Source: Sandarakinorhabdus sp. | GTDB lineage: Bacteria; Pseudomonadota; Alphaproteobacteria; Sphingomonadales; Sphingomonadaceae | DNA length: 34,337 nucleotides | Assembly (NCBI GenBank): GCA_020693225.1 | Contig: JAIMJL010000025.1 | Span: 1-34,337, forward strand | Direction of reading: 5' to 3' | Shown here: piece after piece, positions 1 to 7,474 of the stretch | Layout of the letters: every line of letters starts with the position of its first letter | Numbering within the stretch: the stretch's first letter is position 1 | Made by a program: the position numbers and the translations under genes | The notes under the pieces: model-generated | Told to the model about the DNA's origin: nothing | Database searches by the model: none | What the model saw: only the letters and a program-made list of their open reading frames with translations

Positions 1-153
1 GACCGTTGGTTCCTGCGCGGCTTCATCCAGAACATCACCGACAACAATGCGACCACCGGGCTGTATGTGACCGACCAGTCCTCCGGGCTGTTCACCAACA
101 TCTTCACGCTGGAGCCGCGCCGGTTCGGTGTGGTGGCGGGGTTCAAGTTCTGA
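1..153 (+). CDS. TonB-dependent receptor, C-terminal end (partial)
   Basis: The reading frame is open from the first base and stops at TGA 151-153, giving the last 50 residues of a protein that begins outside the window. It ends in alternating polar and hydrophobic residues and finishes FKF, with a terminal aromatic residue. This is the usual final beta-strand and outer-membrane insertion signal of TonB-dependent receptors, and it resembles the ends of the two complete receptors in this window (SYKF and FKY). The family transports siderophores, cobalamin or plant and aromatic compounds across the outer membrane. The ORF track shows only a wrong-frame ORF (6..188) here. Assignment rests on the C-terminal strand alone, so family confidence is moderate and substrate is unknown. 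Confidence 0.7.
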   Translation, partial: DRWFLRGFIQNITDNNATTGLYVTDQSSGLFTNIFTLEPRRFGVVAGFKF

Positions 154-179
154 CGCGAGAGCTTTTGCCTTCGGCGACC

Positions 180-194
180 GGGGCCTGAGGCCCC
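180..194 (+). terminator. GC hairpin downstream of the partial receptor
   Basis: A perfect 6-bp GGGGCC/GGCCCC stem with a 3-nt TGA loop lies 26 bases after the receptor stop. No T-run follows, so it may be a weak intrinsic terminator or a 3'-end protecting structure. Confidence 0.4.
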
Positions 195-251
195 GGACCC
201 CCGGAGTCTGGATGCGCTTGCGCCAAGAAGGCGACGCGACAAGTTTGGCAT

Positions 252-294
252 TTGAAAGCCTGCGGCGCCTGTTTTCAGCGCCGCAGGCTTTCAA
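252..294. repeat. 17-bp perfect inverted repeat, probable bidirectional terminator or leader hairpin
   Basis: Left arm 252-268 (TTGAAAGCCTGCGGCGC) and right arm 278-294 are perfectly complementary, with a 9-nt loop containing TTTT. It is the strongest hairpin in the intergenic region. It could end transcription from the receptor or be the first element of the helicase leader. There is no long T-run after the stem on either strand. Confidence 0.6.
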
Positions 295-536
295 GTCTTG
301 AACACCCAATGTCGCCGCCGGAACACCGCAAAGAGTGTTGGGGTGAAGGGGACGAGTCCCCTTCCCGCCGGAGGCATCCTGTTCGTTTGGCGTGCATCCT
401 TCGCCAAGCCGGGGTCTTGCAGCTGGCGCGCCAGCCGCGCCCTTTCTTTTTGCCGGATTCTGGCCTAAGGGACAGGTCGCGAGAGCCAATGCTCCGTCTG
501 CCCGTAAACGGGTCGCGCCTTGCTTTAGGATCACAT

Positions 537-2114
537 TTGCTATTTTCTGACCTGCACCTGTCGGACGCTTTGCTGAAGGCGGTTGACGACAGTGGATACA
601 CTGAACCGTCTGCCATTCAGGCGGCTGCCATTCCCTCGGTTTTGATGGGCCGCGACCTGATCGGGGTGGCGCAAACCGGAACGGGCAAGACGGCGAGCTT
701 CGTTTTGCCGATGATCGACATATTGGCCGAGGGCCGTTCGCGGGCGCGGATGCCGCGCAGCCTGATCCTGGAGCCGACGCGGGAACTGGCCGCGCAGGTG
801 GCCGAGAATTTTGAAAAATACGGCAAATACCACAAGCTTTCCATGGCGTTGCTGATTGGCGGCGTGGCCTTTGGCGATCAGGACCGGGCGCTGGAAAAGG
901 GCGTGGATGTGTTGATTGCGACGCCGGGGCGGCTGATGGATCAGCATTCGCGCGGCAAGATCCTGCTTTCGGGCGTGGACATCTTGGTGATCGACGAGGC
1001 TGACCGGATGCTCGACATGGGCTTCATTCCGGATGTGGAGAAGATCTGTTCCTATCTGAAGCCGGATCGGCAGACGCTGTTGTTTTCGGCCACCATGCCG
1101 CCGCCGATCAAGCGGCTGGCTGATACTTTCATGACCAACCCGAAGATGGTGGAAGTGAGCCGGCCGGCGACCACCAACAAGGATATTGCGCAAAGCCTGG
1201 TGGCCGTTTCGGCGCGGGACAAGCGCGATGTGCTGCGCGATCTGCTGCGCGAGGAAGGCGTGAAGAACGCCATCATTTTCTGCAACCGCAAGACGACGGT
1301 GCGCGACCTGGCATCGAGCCTGAAGAATGCGCGGATGAAGGTGGGACAGATCCATGGCGACATGGAGCAGGCCGATCGCATTCGCGAGCTGGACAAGTTC
1401 AAGAATGACGAGATCGACATCCTGGTGGCATCCGATGTTGCGGCGCGCGGGTTGGACATCAAGGGCGTGAGCCATGTGATCAACTTTGATTCGCCGTGGC
1501 ACCCGGATGACTATGTGCACCGCATCGGCAGGACGGGCCGCGCGGGCCAGAAGGGCACGGCGATCACGCTGGTGACACCGGACGACGAGGAAGCGATCGC
1601 GCAGATCGAGAAGCTGACCGGGCAGACGATCCCGCGCCGGGTTCTGGGTTCTGGACGGGATGTGCGGCGTGACGCCAGCAGGGATGCTGAACCGGCACCG
1701 CGGGCAGCGATACCTGCTCCCACCGAGAGCGCCATGGAGACGGGCGAACGCGATGCACCGAAGCGAGACCGAACCCGGCCGCGCGCCGCTCGCGCGACGA
1801 AGGATGCCGATGCACAGCCACGGCGGCGCGACCCGGGTCGCGCGGCAGACAGTTCGGAGCGGCAGGCCGCAATAGGTGCGGCAGCGGGGCGCGCGCCGCG
1901 TGATGAGCGCCCGAAGCGTGAAAAGCGACCGGAGCAGCGGACCGATCCGCAGCAGGGGCATCAGCTGCGCGCCGATGACCAGCGTCAGGAGCGGCGGCCA
2001 GAGCGTCGAGATGATAGGCGGCGTGACGATCGCGAGGACCGCGACATGCCGATCGGGCCGGGGTTCGGGGACGAAGGGGTTCCGGCGTTCCTGCAGGTTT
2101 CGGCACGCGGCTGA
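537..2114 (+). CDS. DEAD-box ATP-dependent RNA helicase (RhlE/CsdA type)
   Basis: Cytoplasmic ATP-dependent RNA helicase, 525 residues from the chosen start. All core motifs are visible: Q motif GYTEPSAIQ (about 21-29), Walker A AQTGTGKT (46-53), PTRELA, TPGR, DEAD (154-157), SAT (185-187), the IIFCNRK region, ARGLDIKGV and HRIGRTGRAG. After the RecA lobes comes a long arginine-, aspartate- and proline-rich tail (about residue 375 to the end), typical of RNA-binding extensions in this family. I chose TTG 537 because AGGA lies 7 bases upstream and the product starts MLFSDLHLSDALL, as helicases of this class do. ATG 489 is an alternative; TTG 252 (the ORF-track start) would translate the structured leader. 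It probably acts in ribosome assembly or mRNA turnover at low temperature. It is convergent with the next gene, 15 bases away. Confidence 0.93.
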   Translation: MLFSDLHLSDALLKAVDDSGYTEPSAIQAAAIPSVLMGRDLIGVAQTGTGKTASFVLPMIDILAEGRSRARMPRSLILEPTRELAAQVAENFEKYGKYHKLSMALLIGGVAFGDQDRALEKGVDVLIATPGRLMDQHSRGKILLSGVDILVIDEADRMLDMGFIPDVEKICSYLKPDRQTLLFSATMPPPIKRLADTFMTNPKMVEVSRPATTNKDIAQSLVAVSARDKRDVLRDLLREEGVKNAIIFCNRKTTVRDLASSLKNARMKVGQIHGDMEQADRIRELDKFKNDEIDILVASDVAARGLDIKGVSHVINFDSPWHPDDYVHRIGRTGRAGQKGTAITLVTPDDEEAIAQIEKLTGQTIPRRVLGSGRDVRRDASRDAEPAPRAAIPAPTESAMETGERDAPKRDRTRPRAARATKDADAQPRRRDPGRAADSSERQAAIGAAAGRAPRDERPKREKRPEQRTDPQQGHQLRADDQRQERRPERRDDRRRDDREDRDMPIGPGFGDEGVPAFLQVSARG

Positions 2115-2129
2115 CCGCACGGCGCGTTT

Positions 2130-2780
2130 TTATCGGTCGGCGTCGGGCTGTTGCTCCGGGCGCGCTGACTGGAATGCCGGCAGTGGTTCGCAGGCGACCT
2201 CTGCCTCGGCGATACGGGGATAGTCAGCAAGATCAATGCCGAAGCGTCGGGCGTTGAACAGCATCGGCACGAGCAGGATATCGGCCAGCGTTGGCCTGGC
2301 GCCGAAGCAATAGGGGCCGGATTCGCGGGCTATCAGGGCCTCGAACGCGGCTAGGCCGTGCGCGATGGTTTCCTTTGCCCATTGGCGCGCGTGGTCGGCA
2401 CTGGTGAGGGCTTCGATGCGTTTCAGGATGCCGAGATTCTGGATGGGGTGCGTGTCGGCGGCGATCACCAGGCTGGCGGCGCGGATTCGGGCGCGCGCTT
2501 GCGGATCTGCGGGCAGAAAGGGGTTGGCGGGATGGGTTTCTTCCAGCCATTCGAGGATGGCGAGCGACTGGGTGAGCAGGGTGCCATCCGACAGTTCCAG
2601 CGCCGGCACCATGGCTTGCGGATTGCGGGCGCGCCAATCGGCGGCGGATTGCGCGCCGGTGCGCAGATCGATGGCGGTTTGCGGGACTGACAGCCCCTTC
2701 CAGGCGAGGCCGATCCGCACCCGCCAGGACGCGCCGGAGCGGAAATAGCTGAACAGCCGGAGCGGTTTTGGATGGGGCAT
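2130..2780 (-). CDS. maiA: Zeta-class glutathione S-transferase, maleylacetoacetate isomerase type
   Basis: A 216-residue two-domain glutathione S-transferase. The N-terminal thioredoxin-like domain carries SGASWRVRIGL (about 15-25), the zeta-class active-site signature (usually SSCSWRVRIAL; here the Cys position is Ala). This is followed by the cis-Pro region QAMVPALE and the glutathione-binding QSLAILEWLEE. The C-terminal helical domain contains the expected TLADILLVP. Family members isomerise maleylacetoacetate to fumarylacetoacetate in tyrosine/homogentisate breakdown, or maleylpyruvate in gentisate breakdown, using glutathione. Length fits the family. ATG 2780 begins MPHPKPLRLF, directly at the domain; upstream extension in the ORF track is non-homologous. 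No homogentisate or gentisate genes are adjacent, so the exact substrate is open. It is divergent from the TonB receptor at 2938. Confidence 0.85.
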   Translation of the reverse strand: MPHPKPLRLFSYFRSGASWRVRIGLAWKGLSVPQTAIDLRTGAQSAADWRARNPQAMVPALELSDGTLLTQSLAILEWLEETHPANPFLPADPQARARIRAASLVIAADTHPIQNLGILKRIEALTSADHARQWAKETIAHGLAAFEALIARESGPYCFGARPTLADILLVPMLFNARRFGIDLADYPRIAEAEVACEPLPAFQSARPEQQPDADR

Positions 2781-2937
2781 GATTGACGCATACCAAAGCG
2801 GCGGCCCTGTTTCGAGACTGTCACAAAAGGGCCACAGTGGGATAGCTTTCGGCGGATGCGGCGACGATGGCGCTTTGCTTCTGGGCTGTTCTGCATAAAC
2901 TTTTTGCGTCGCAGCAAATGCCAGAGAGGTTTTCCGC

Positions 2938-5577
2938 ATGAATGCAATCGTTTCGTTCCGCGCCGCACTGCTGGCTTCGCTGGTTTTCGCCCCCGCGCCG
3001 TTGCTGGCGCAATCGGCAGAGACGGCCGCCGAGACGACCGACACCATCATCGTGACCGGGACAAGGCGGGTGGATCGGGTTGTGACGGCTTCGCCGGTTC
3101 CGGTGGATGTAATTACCGCGACCGCGCTGCAGAACAGCGGCTCGACAGAGACCAACCGGCTGCTGCGCGATCTGGTGCCGAGCTTCAACTTCCCGCAGCC
3201 TTCGGTGACCGACGGGACCGATGTGATCCGCCCGGCCTCGCTCCGCGGCCTGGGGCCTGATCAGACGCTGGTGCTGGTGAATGGCAAGCGGCGGCACATG
3301 TCGGCGCTGCTGAACATCAACGGTTCGGTGGGCCGCGGTACGCAGGCTGTGGATATCAACTTCATCCCGTCGTCGGCGCTGTCGCGCGTCGAGGTGCTGC
3401 GCGATGGCGCGGCGGCGCAATATGGCTCGGACGCGATTGCCGGCGTCATCAACTTCCAGCTGAACGATGCGCGATCGGGTGCGCGCTTTGCGGCGACCTA
3501 TGGCGGTTATGTGACCAGCCTGTCCGGCGTGAACGAAGTGACGGGGCTGGTGCTGGCGAATGGCCAGCCGACCCTGGCGGCCGACGGCACCCTGGCGGTG
3601 GCCGATACCGGCAAGAAGCTGCGGGTGAACGATGGCGAGGTGTTGACGCTGTCGTCGAACTTCGGCTTGCCGATCGGGGCCGAGGGCTTTGCCAATATCA
3701 CGGTGGAGTATCGCGACCGGCAGGATACCAATCGCACCGGCTATGACCGGCGGCAGCAGTTTGACCGGGTGGCGGGTGCCTTCAGCCCCAAGGAGCAGAC
3801 TTTTGACCGGCGTTCGCATCGCTATGGCGACCCGAAGACCGAAGATGTCAGCGTGTTCCTGAACGCCGGAATCCCGCTGGACGATCGCGTGGACGCCTAT
3901 TTCTTTGGCGGCTATGGCGAGCGGGACGGGGAATCGGCCGGTTTCTACCGGCGCTCGCTGGATGCGCGCAACGTGCTGGCCATCTATCCCGATGGCTTTT
4001 TGCCGCTGATCACCACGAAATCGAAGGATTTCTCGCTGACCGGCGGCTTGCGCGGCCAATTCGGCGCGTGGAACTGGGATCTGTCCATGCAATATGGGCA
4101 GAACAAGGTGAATTACACCATCATCAACACCTTGAACGCCTCGCTGGGCGCGGCGAGCCCGAACGAATTTGATGCCGGCGGGCTGACCTATAGTCAGTGG
4201 ATCAACAATCTGGATGTGTCGCGCGAGCTGGATCTGCTGGCGCGCAGCACCTTGTCGTTCGGACTGGAGTATCGCCGCGAGACCTATCAGGTGCGGGCCG
4301 GCGAGCCGGACAGCTATCGCTCAGGCGGCGTCACCATCAACGCCAACAATCCGAACAATCCGAGCATGTTGGGGGCCGCACCGGGCTCGCAAGTGTTTCC
4401 CGGCTTTCAGCCCACGATTGGCGGTGAAAGCGTGACCGGGACCAATGCGCGGGAGAATGTGTCCGCCTATGCCGAGCTGGATGTGGACATACTGGAAAAC
4501 TGGAACGTGCAGCTGGCCGGGCGCTATGAAAATTATTCGGATTTCGGCAGCGACTGGAACTGGAAGGCGGCGACGCGCTTTGCCGTGACCGACTGGATCG
4601 CGGTGCGCGGCGCTGTTTCCACCGGGTTCCGCGCGCCGGGCGTGGCGCAGCAATTCTTTGCGGCCTCTGCCACCAACAATATTGTCGGTATCGGCCTGGT
4701 GGATTCGGTGACCTTGCCGGTGGACAATCCCGTGGCGCAGGCGCTCGGCTCTTCGCCGCTGCGGCCGGAAACGGCGGTCAACTGGTCGGTTGGCACCGTG
4801 GTCGGCCCGGTTTCGGGGCTGACCTTCACCTTCGACTATTATCAGATCGACATCGATAACCGCATCGTGCTGACGGAAAATTTGTCGGCAACGCGGGACG
4901 CGCTGGGCAATCCTTCGGGCACCAATCCGGGGCGGGCGATCGCGCAGATTCTGAACGATGCGGGCTTTAACACGATTTCTGCGGCGCGCTTTTTTATCAA
5001 CGGGATCGATACGCGCACCAGGGGATTTGATGCGATTGCCAACTATCGCTTCGATGTGGGGGCGGAGGGGCGTATGGGGCTGACCGCCGGCTACAACTGG
5101 AACAAGACCGAAATCACCGGCCGCAACGATGCACCCGGTGCCTTGAACCAGGTGCCCGGGGTTGTGTTGTTTGGCCGGCTGGAATCGCTGCGGATCGAGC
5201 AGGGCCAGCCGCGTGACAAGATCAACCTGGGGCTCGACTATGACCAGAAATGGTTTGGCATGACGTTGCGCGGCAATCGCTTCGGCAAGACGCTTTCACC
5301 GGGCAGCGATGCCTTCAACGATCTGGAGCTGAAGGCGGCCTGGGTGGTGGATGCGGAGCTCAGGGTGCAGCCGATGCAGGGGCTGGAAATTGCCTTTGGT
5401 GCCAACAATCTGTTCGATCAGTATCCGACCGTGAACAACACCGGGCGGGGCACCGATCCGGTGACCGGCAACGGCCGCAATTACGACAGCACCAACTATT
5501 TCTTCCCCTATTCGAACTTCTCGCCTTTCGGCTTCAACGGGCGGTTCCTTTATGGGCGGGTGAGCTACAAGTTCTGA
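2938..5577 (+). CDS. TonB-dependent receptor
   Basis: An outer-membrane active transporter of 879 residues. A Sec signal peptide (hydrophobic stretch LLASLVFAPAPLLAQS, cleavage near residue 25) is followed by a TonB-box-like DTIIVTGTRR, then a plug domain (RLLRDLVPSFNF, ASLRGLGPDQTLVLVNGKR, VEVLRDGAAAQYGSDAIAGV). A 22-strand-type barrel ends in FLYGRVSYKF. The plug motif VLRDGAAAQYGSDAIAGVINF is the canonical receptor pattern. ATG 2938 has a GAGAGG ribosome-binding site about 10 bases upstream. It is transcribed alone, divergent from the glutathione transferase and convergent with hspQ. The substrate cannot be deduced from the sequence. No TCCG-N5-CGGA site, as seen in the later catabolic region, is present upstream. 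Confidence 0.95.
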   Translation: MNAIVSFRAALLASLVFAPAPLLAQSAETAAETTDTIIVTGTRRVDRVVTASPVPVDVITATALQNSGSTETNRLLRDLVPSFNFPQPSVTDGTDVIRPASLRGLGPDQTLVLVNGKRRHMSALLNINGSVGRGTQAVDINFIPSSALSRVEVLRDGAAAQYGSDAIAGVINFQLNDARSGARFAATYGGYVTSLSGVNEVTGLVLANGQPTLAADGTLAVADTGKKLRVNDGEVLTLSSNFGLPIGAEGFANITVEYRDRQDTNRTGYDRRQQFDRVAGAFSPKEQTFDRRSHRYGDPKTEDVSVFLNAGIPLDDRVDAYFFGGYGERDGESAGFYRRSLDARNVLAIYPDGFLPLITTKSKDFSLTGGLRGQFGAWNWDLSMQYGQNKVNYTIINTLNASLGAASPNEFDAGGLTYSQWINNLDVSRELDLLARSTLSFGLEYRRETYQVRAGEPDSYRSGGVTINANNPNNPSMLGAAPGSQVFPGFQPTIGGESVTGTNARENVSAYAELDVDILENWNVQLAGRYENYSDFGSDWNWKAATRFAVTDWIAVRGAVSTGFRAPGVAQQFFAASATNNIVGIGLVDSVTLPVDNPVAQALGSSPLRPETAVNWSVGTVVGPVSGLTFTFDYYQIDIDNRIVLTENLSATRDALGNPSGTNPGRAIAQILNDAGFNTISAARFFINGIDTRTRGFDAIANYRFDVGAEGRMGLTAGYNWNKTEITGRNDAPGALNQVPGVVLFGRLESLRIEQGQPRDKINLGLDYDQKWFGMTLRGNRFGKTLSPGSDAFNDLELKAAWVVDAELRVQPMQGLEIAFGANNLFDQYPTVNNTGRGTDPVTGNGRNYDSTNYFFPYSNFSPFGFNGRFLYGRVSYKF

Positions 5578-5601
5578 TTGGAACGCCCTGATCGGCTTCG
5601 G

Positions 5602-5625
5602 ATGCCCTCCATCCTTGTGGGGCAT
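5602..5625. terminator. Hairpin between convergent receptor and hspQ
   Basis: ATGCCC (5602-5607) pairs with GGGCAT (5620-5625) around a 12-nt loop, between two convergent genes. There is no T-run, so this is a weak terminator candidate based on position. Confidence 0.3.
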
Positions 5626-5659
5626 TCGGCGCCGACAGCGGTGACCCTGCGGCGTACGC

Positions 5660-6055
5660 TCAGTTGCGGACGCTGGGCTTCAGGATGTAGCGGCCGTCGC
5701 GGAACTCGCCGAAAATCTGATCGATCGCCGGGTGGCGGATGGGGTCGGCGTCGTCATCGGGGATCAGATTCTGCTGGCTGACATAGGCGACGTAGGCGCT
5801 TTCCTCATTTTCAGCGAGCAGGTGATAGAAGGGCTGGTCTTTGCGCGGCCGCACTTCTTCGGGAATCGCCTCCCACCATTCTTCGGTGTTGGCGAATTCC
5901 GGATCGACATCGAAGATGACGCCGCGGAACGGGAACAGCTTGTGCTTCACCACATCCCCGATTCCGAAATGCGCGACGGCCGCCTGCCAATGTGCACCGG
6001 CAGGCGTTTCGGGGGATTTCGGGGTGTCGCGCTTGGTGATGGTCTTGTCCTGCAT
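5660..6055 (-). CDS. hspQ: Heat shock protein HspQ
   Basis: A 131-residue protein matching the HspQ/YccV (hemimethylated DNA-binding protein) family across its core: FGIGDVVKHKLFPFRGVIFDVDP (quoted in part), EEWWEAIPEEVRPRKDQPFYHLLAEN and AYVAYVSQQNLIPD. In Escherichia coli HspQ is a heat-inducible protein that specifies and is degraded by Lon and affects DnaA stability. Alphaproteobacterial members such as this one carry extra N- and C-terminal extensions; the C-terminal extension here ends RDGRYILKPSVRN. The start ATG 6055 gives MQDKTITKRD. It is convergent with the TonB receptor and divergent from the tRNA-Ser gene. Confidence 0.93.
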   Translation of the reverse strand: MQDKTITKRDTPKSPETPAGAHWQAAVAHFGIGDVVKHKLFPFRGVIFDVDPEFANTEEWWEAIPEEVRPRKDQPFYHLLAENEESAYVAYVSQQNLIPDDDADPIRHPAIDQIFGEFRDGRYILKPSVRN

Positions 6056-6123
6056 AAGAGTTGATTGCCTGATGCAAATATAGGCCTTCCACGCGCCAGG
6101 AGAAGGGGTTGACGCATCCGGAC

Positions 6124-6150
6124 TTGCCCCGGCGCGCTCGCAAGGCTATG
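6124..6150 (+). promoter_or_regulatory. Possible promoter of tRNA-Ser
   Basis: TTGCCC (6124-6129) and GCTATG (6145-6150) resemble alphaproteobacterial -35 and -10 boxes, with a short 15-base spacer, 31 bases before the tRNA. A TTGACG at 6109 is another -35 candidate but is too far away. Weak by eye. Confidence 0.3.
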
Positions 6151-6181
6151 CCGCGCGCTCCCAAGACAGCAGCTGACCCGC

Positions 6182-6271
<90 letters not shown>

Positions 6272-6306
6272 CGGGCCATGGTGATCGAAGTGTAGCGGCG
6301 CCGGCT

Positions 6307-6411
6307 TAGAGCATGTTCCGATATGGTGGAATCACCAGCCTCGGAAACCCATGCGGAAAAACAGGAAGATAGAGCGGCCGTTCTGATGCAGTCAGAACGA
6401 GACTCGCTCTA
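6307..6411. repeat. 105-bp structured dispersed repeat, copy A
   Basis: This is the same length as copy B (32749-32853) and differs at about 9 of 105 positions by eye. It is bounded by TAGAGC on the left and GCTCTA on the right. The left half forms a TTCCGA...TCGGAA hairpin with inner GGTG/CACC. The right half forms TAGAGCG/CGCTCTA enclosing a perfect CGTTCTGA/TCAGAACG stem with a TGCAG loop. It begins 36 bases after tRNA-Ser and lies between that gene and the convergent DUF2189 gene. It has no coding capacity. It looks like a REP- or MITE-like element typical of alphaproteobacterial intergenic regions, with function unknown. Confidence 0.9.
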
Positions 6412-6545
6412 GTGGGCGCTGTGACGATTGCAGCATTGTGTTATCGCGCGCGGGGTAAAAGCGTCCGAATATGATCATCGCAGCGGGCAGGCTTGGTCGA
6501 CTCGGCGTCGCGAGCGCCGGACGCTGGAGAGGAAAGGGCACTGGT

Positions 6546-7400
6546 TCAGGGCTGGAGCGGCTCTGCGGCGACCATGTGCCGATAGACGTGCCAGGTGGCG
6601 TGGCCGATGATCGGCAGGACGACGAGCAGGCCCAGCAGGCCGGTTGCGACCGAAACGGCAATCATCACGCCGATGACCAAGGCCCACATCAGCATCGATA
6701 CCGGATTGACGAGACAGGCGCGCACGCTGGTGGCAAGCGCGGTCATGAAATCGATGTCGCGGTCCAGCAGCAGGGGCACGGCGATCACGCTGACGGTGAA
6801 CACAACGGCGGCGAGGACGGCACCCACGGCATTGCCCAGAAGCAGGAAGCCCAACGCTTCCGGCGAAGTCAGATTGGCGATCAGCTCGCCAGGGCTGACC
6901 GAACTGGTGCCGAACTCCAGCGCATAGAGCAGGGTGGCGGCGCGCATCCAGATCAGCATGATGAAGATGAGTACGCCGCCGAACAGCAGCAGCTGGGTTC
7001 CGCCATGGCGGCGGAAGGAGCTGGCGATGGCGCCCCATTGCAGCGGCTCGCCGGCCTCCAGCCGGCGGCTGATTTCATAGAAGGCGACCGCAGTGGCCGG
7101 GCCGATCAACAGGAAGCCGGCGATGGCGGGAAAGGCGGCGAAGGCATAGCCGCGGGTGAACAGGAAGCCAACCAAGGCCACGCCGGCCACGACATAAACG
7201 GCGGCAAAGGTGATTCCGATCCACCAGCTGTTGCGGAAATCGGCTGCACCCTTTCGCAGCGCCACAAAGATCTCGCCGGGCGAAATCGAACGCACCTGCG
7301 GCGGCGGCAGATAGCCTTCCGGCGTAAAATCCGGCTCGGCGTCTTCAAACCGGGCCATGTCCGGCGCATGCTGGGCCGGATCGAGCGATTTTTTCATCAT
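6546..7400 (-). CDS. DUF2189 family integral membrane protein
   Basis: A 284-residue inner-membrane protein. A hydrophilic N-terminus with the conserved [20 protein letters not shown] (about 36-55) precedes about six membrane segments: [40 protein letters not shown], with the family-typical [13 protein letters not shown] following; [34 protein letters not shown]; and [28 protein letters not shown]. It ends in [12 protein letters not shown], also typical of DUF2189. These proteins are often encoded beside terminal oxidase genes and their role is unknown. ATG 7400 (or the adjacent ATG 7397) is preceded by AGGAAG. It is divergent from ccoN with a 74-base shared intergenic region, which suggests co-regulation with the cbb3 operon. 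Confidence 0.85.
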   Translation of the reverse strand: MMKKSLDPAQHAPDMARFEDAEPDFTPEGYLPPPQVRSISPGEIFVALRKGAADFRNSWWIGITFAAVYVVAGVALVGFLFTRGYAFAAFPAIAGFLLIGPATAVAFYEISRRLEAGEPLQWGAIASSFRRHGGTQLLLFGGVLIFIMLIWMRAATLLYALEFGTSSVSPGELIANLTSPEALGFLLLGNAVGAVLAAVVFTVSVIAVPLLLDRDIDFMTALATSVRACLVNPVSMLMWALVIGVMIAVSVATGLLGLLVVLPIIGHATWHVYRHMVAAEPLQP

Positions 7401-7426
7401 TGCGGTTTTCCGCTTCCTACCTCTTA

Positions 7427-7442
7427 GGCTATCAGGATAGCC
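7427..7442. promoter_or_regulatory. Inverted repeat in the DUF2189-ccoN intergenic region
   Basis: GGCTAT (7427-7432) and ATAGCC (7437-7442) form a perfect 6-bp inverted repeat with CAGG between, midway between the two divergent starts. It could be an operator. No FNR-type TTGAT-N4-ATCAA box, the usual control of cbb3 operons, is visible in the 74 bases. Confidence 0.4.
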
Positions 7443-7474
7443 GTGATCCCTTACTTTGCAACCGAGGCCTGTGC

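Larger units (their letters stand above)
154..536 (+). promoter_or_regulatory. Long structured leader upstream of the DEAD-box helicase
   Basis: This is the only gene-free stretch above 300 bases. The helicase frame happens to stay open through it from TTG 252, but the translation (basic, low-complexity) does not resemble a helicase N-terminus. It carries a succession of inverted repeats: 252-294 (17-bp arms), 345-364 (9-bp arms, GAAGGGGAC/GTCCCCTTC), 387-407 (TTGGCG/CGCCAA), 422-435 (GCTGGCGCGCCAGC) and 501-512 (CCCGT/ACGGG). It ends in AGGA just before the likely TTG start. DEAD-box helicase mRNAs in several bacteria have long regulated or cold-responsive leaders, so an RNA-level control element is plausible. 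I do not recognise a named riboswitch. Confidence 0.5.

Noticed and set aside
540-2120. 526-aa minus-strand ORF opposite the DEAD-box helicase
   Set aside because: Antisense shadow caused by high GC; His/Arg-rich low-complexity translation with no domain, while the plus strand has all helicase motifs.
2107-2131. Possible terminator after the helicase (GCGG CTGA CCGC and a TTTTT run)
   Set aside because: The 4-bp hairpin overlaps the stop codon and is separated from the T-run; too weak to call.
2821-4092. 423-aa minus-strand ORF opposite the TonB receptor
   Set aside because: Shadow ORF; the plus-strand receptor has signal peptide, plug and barrel motifs.
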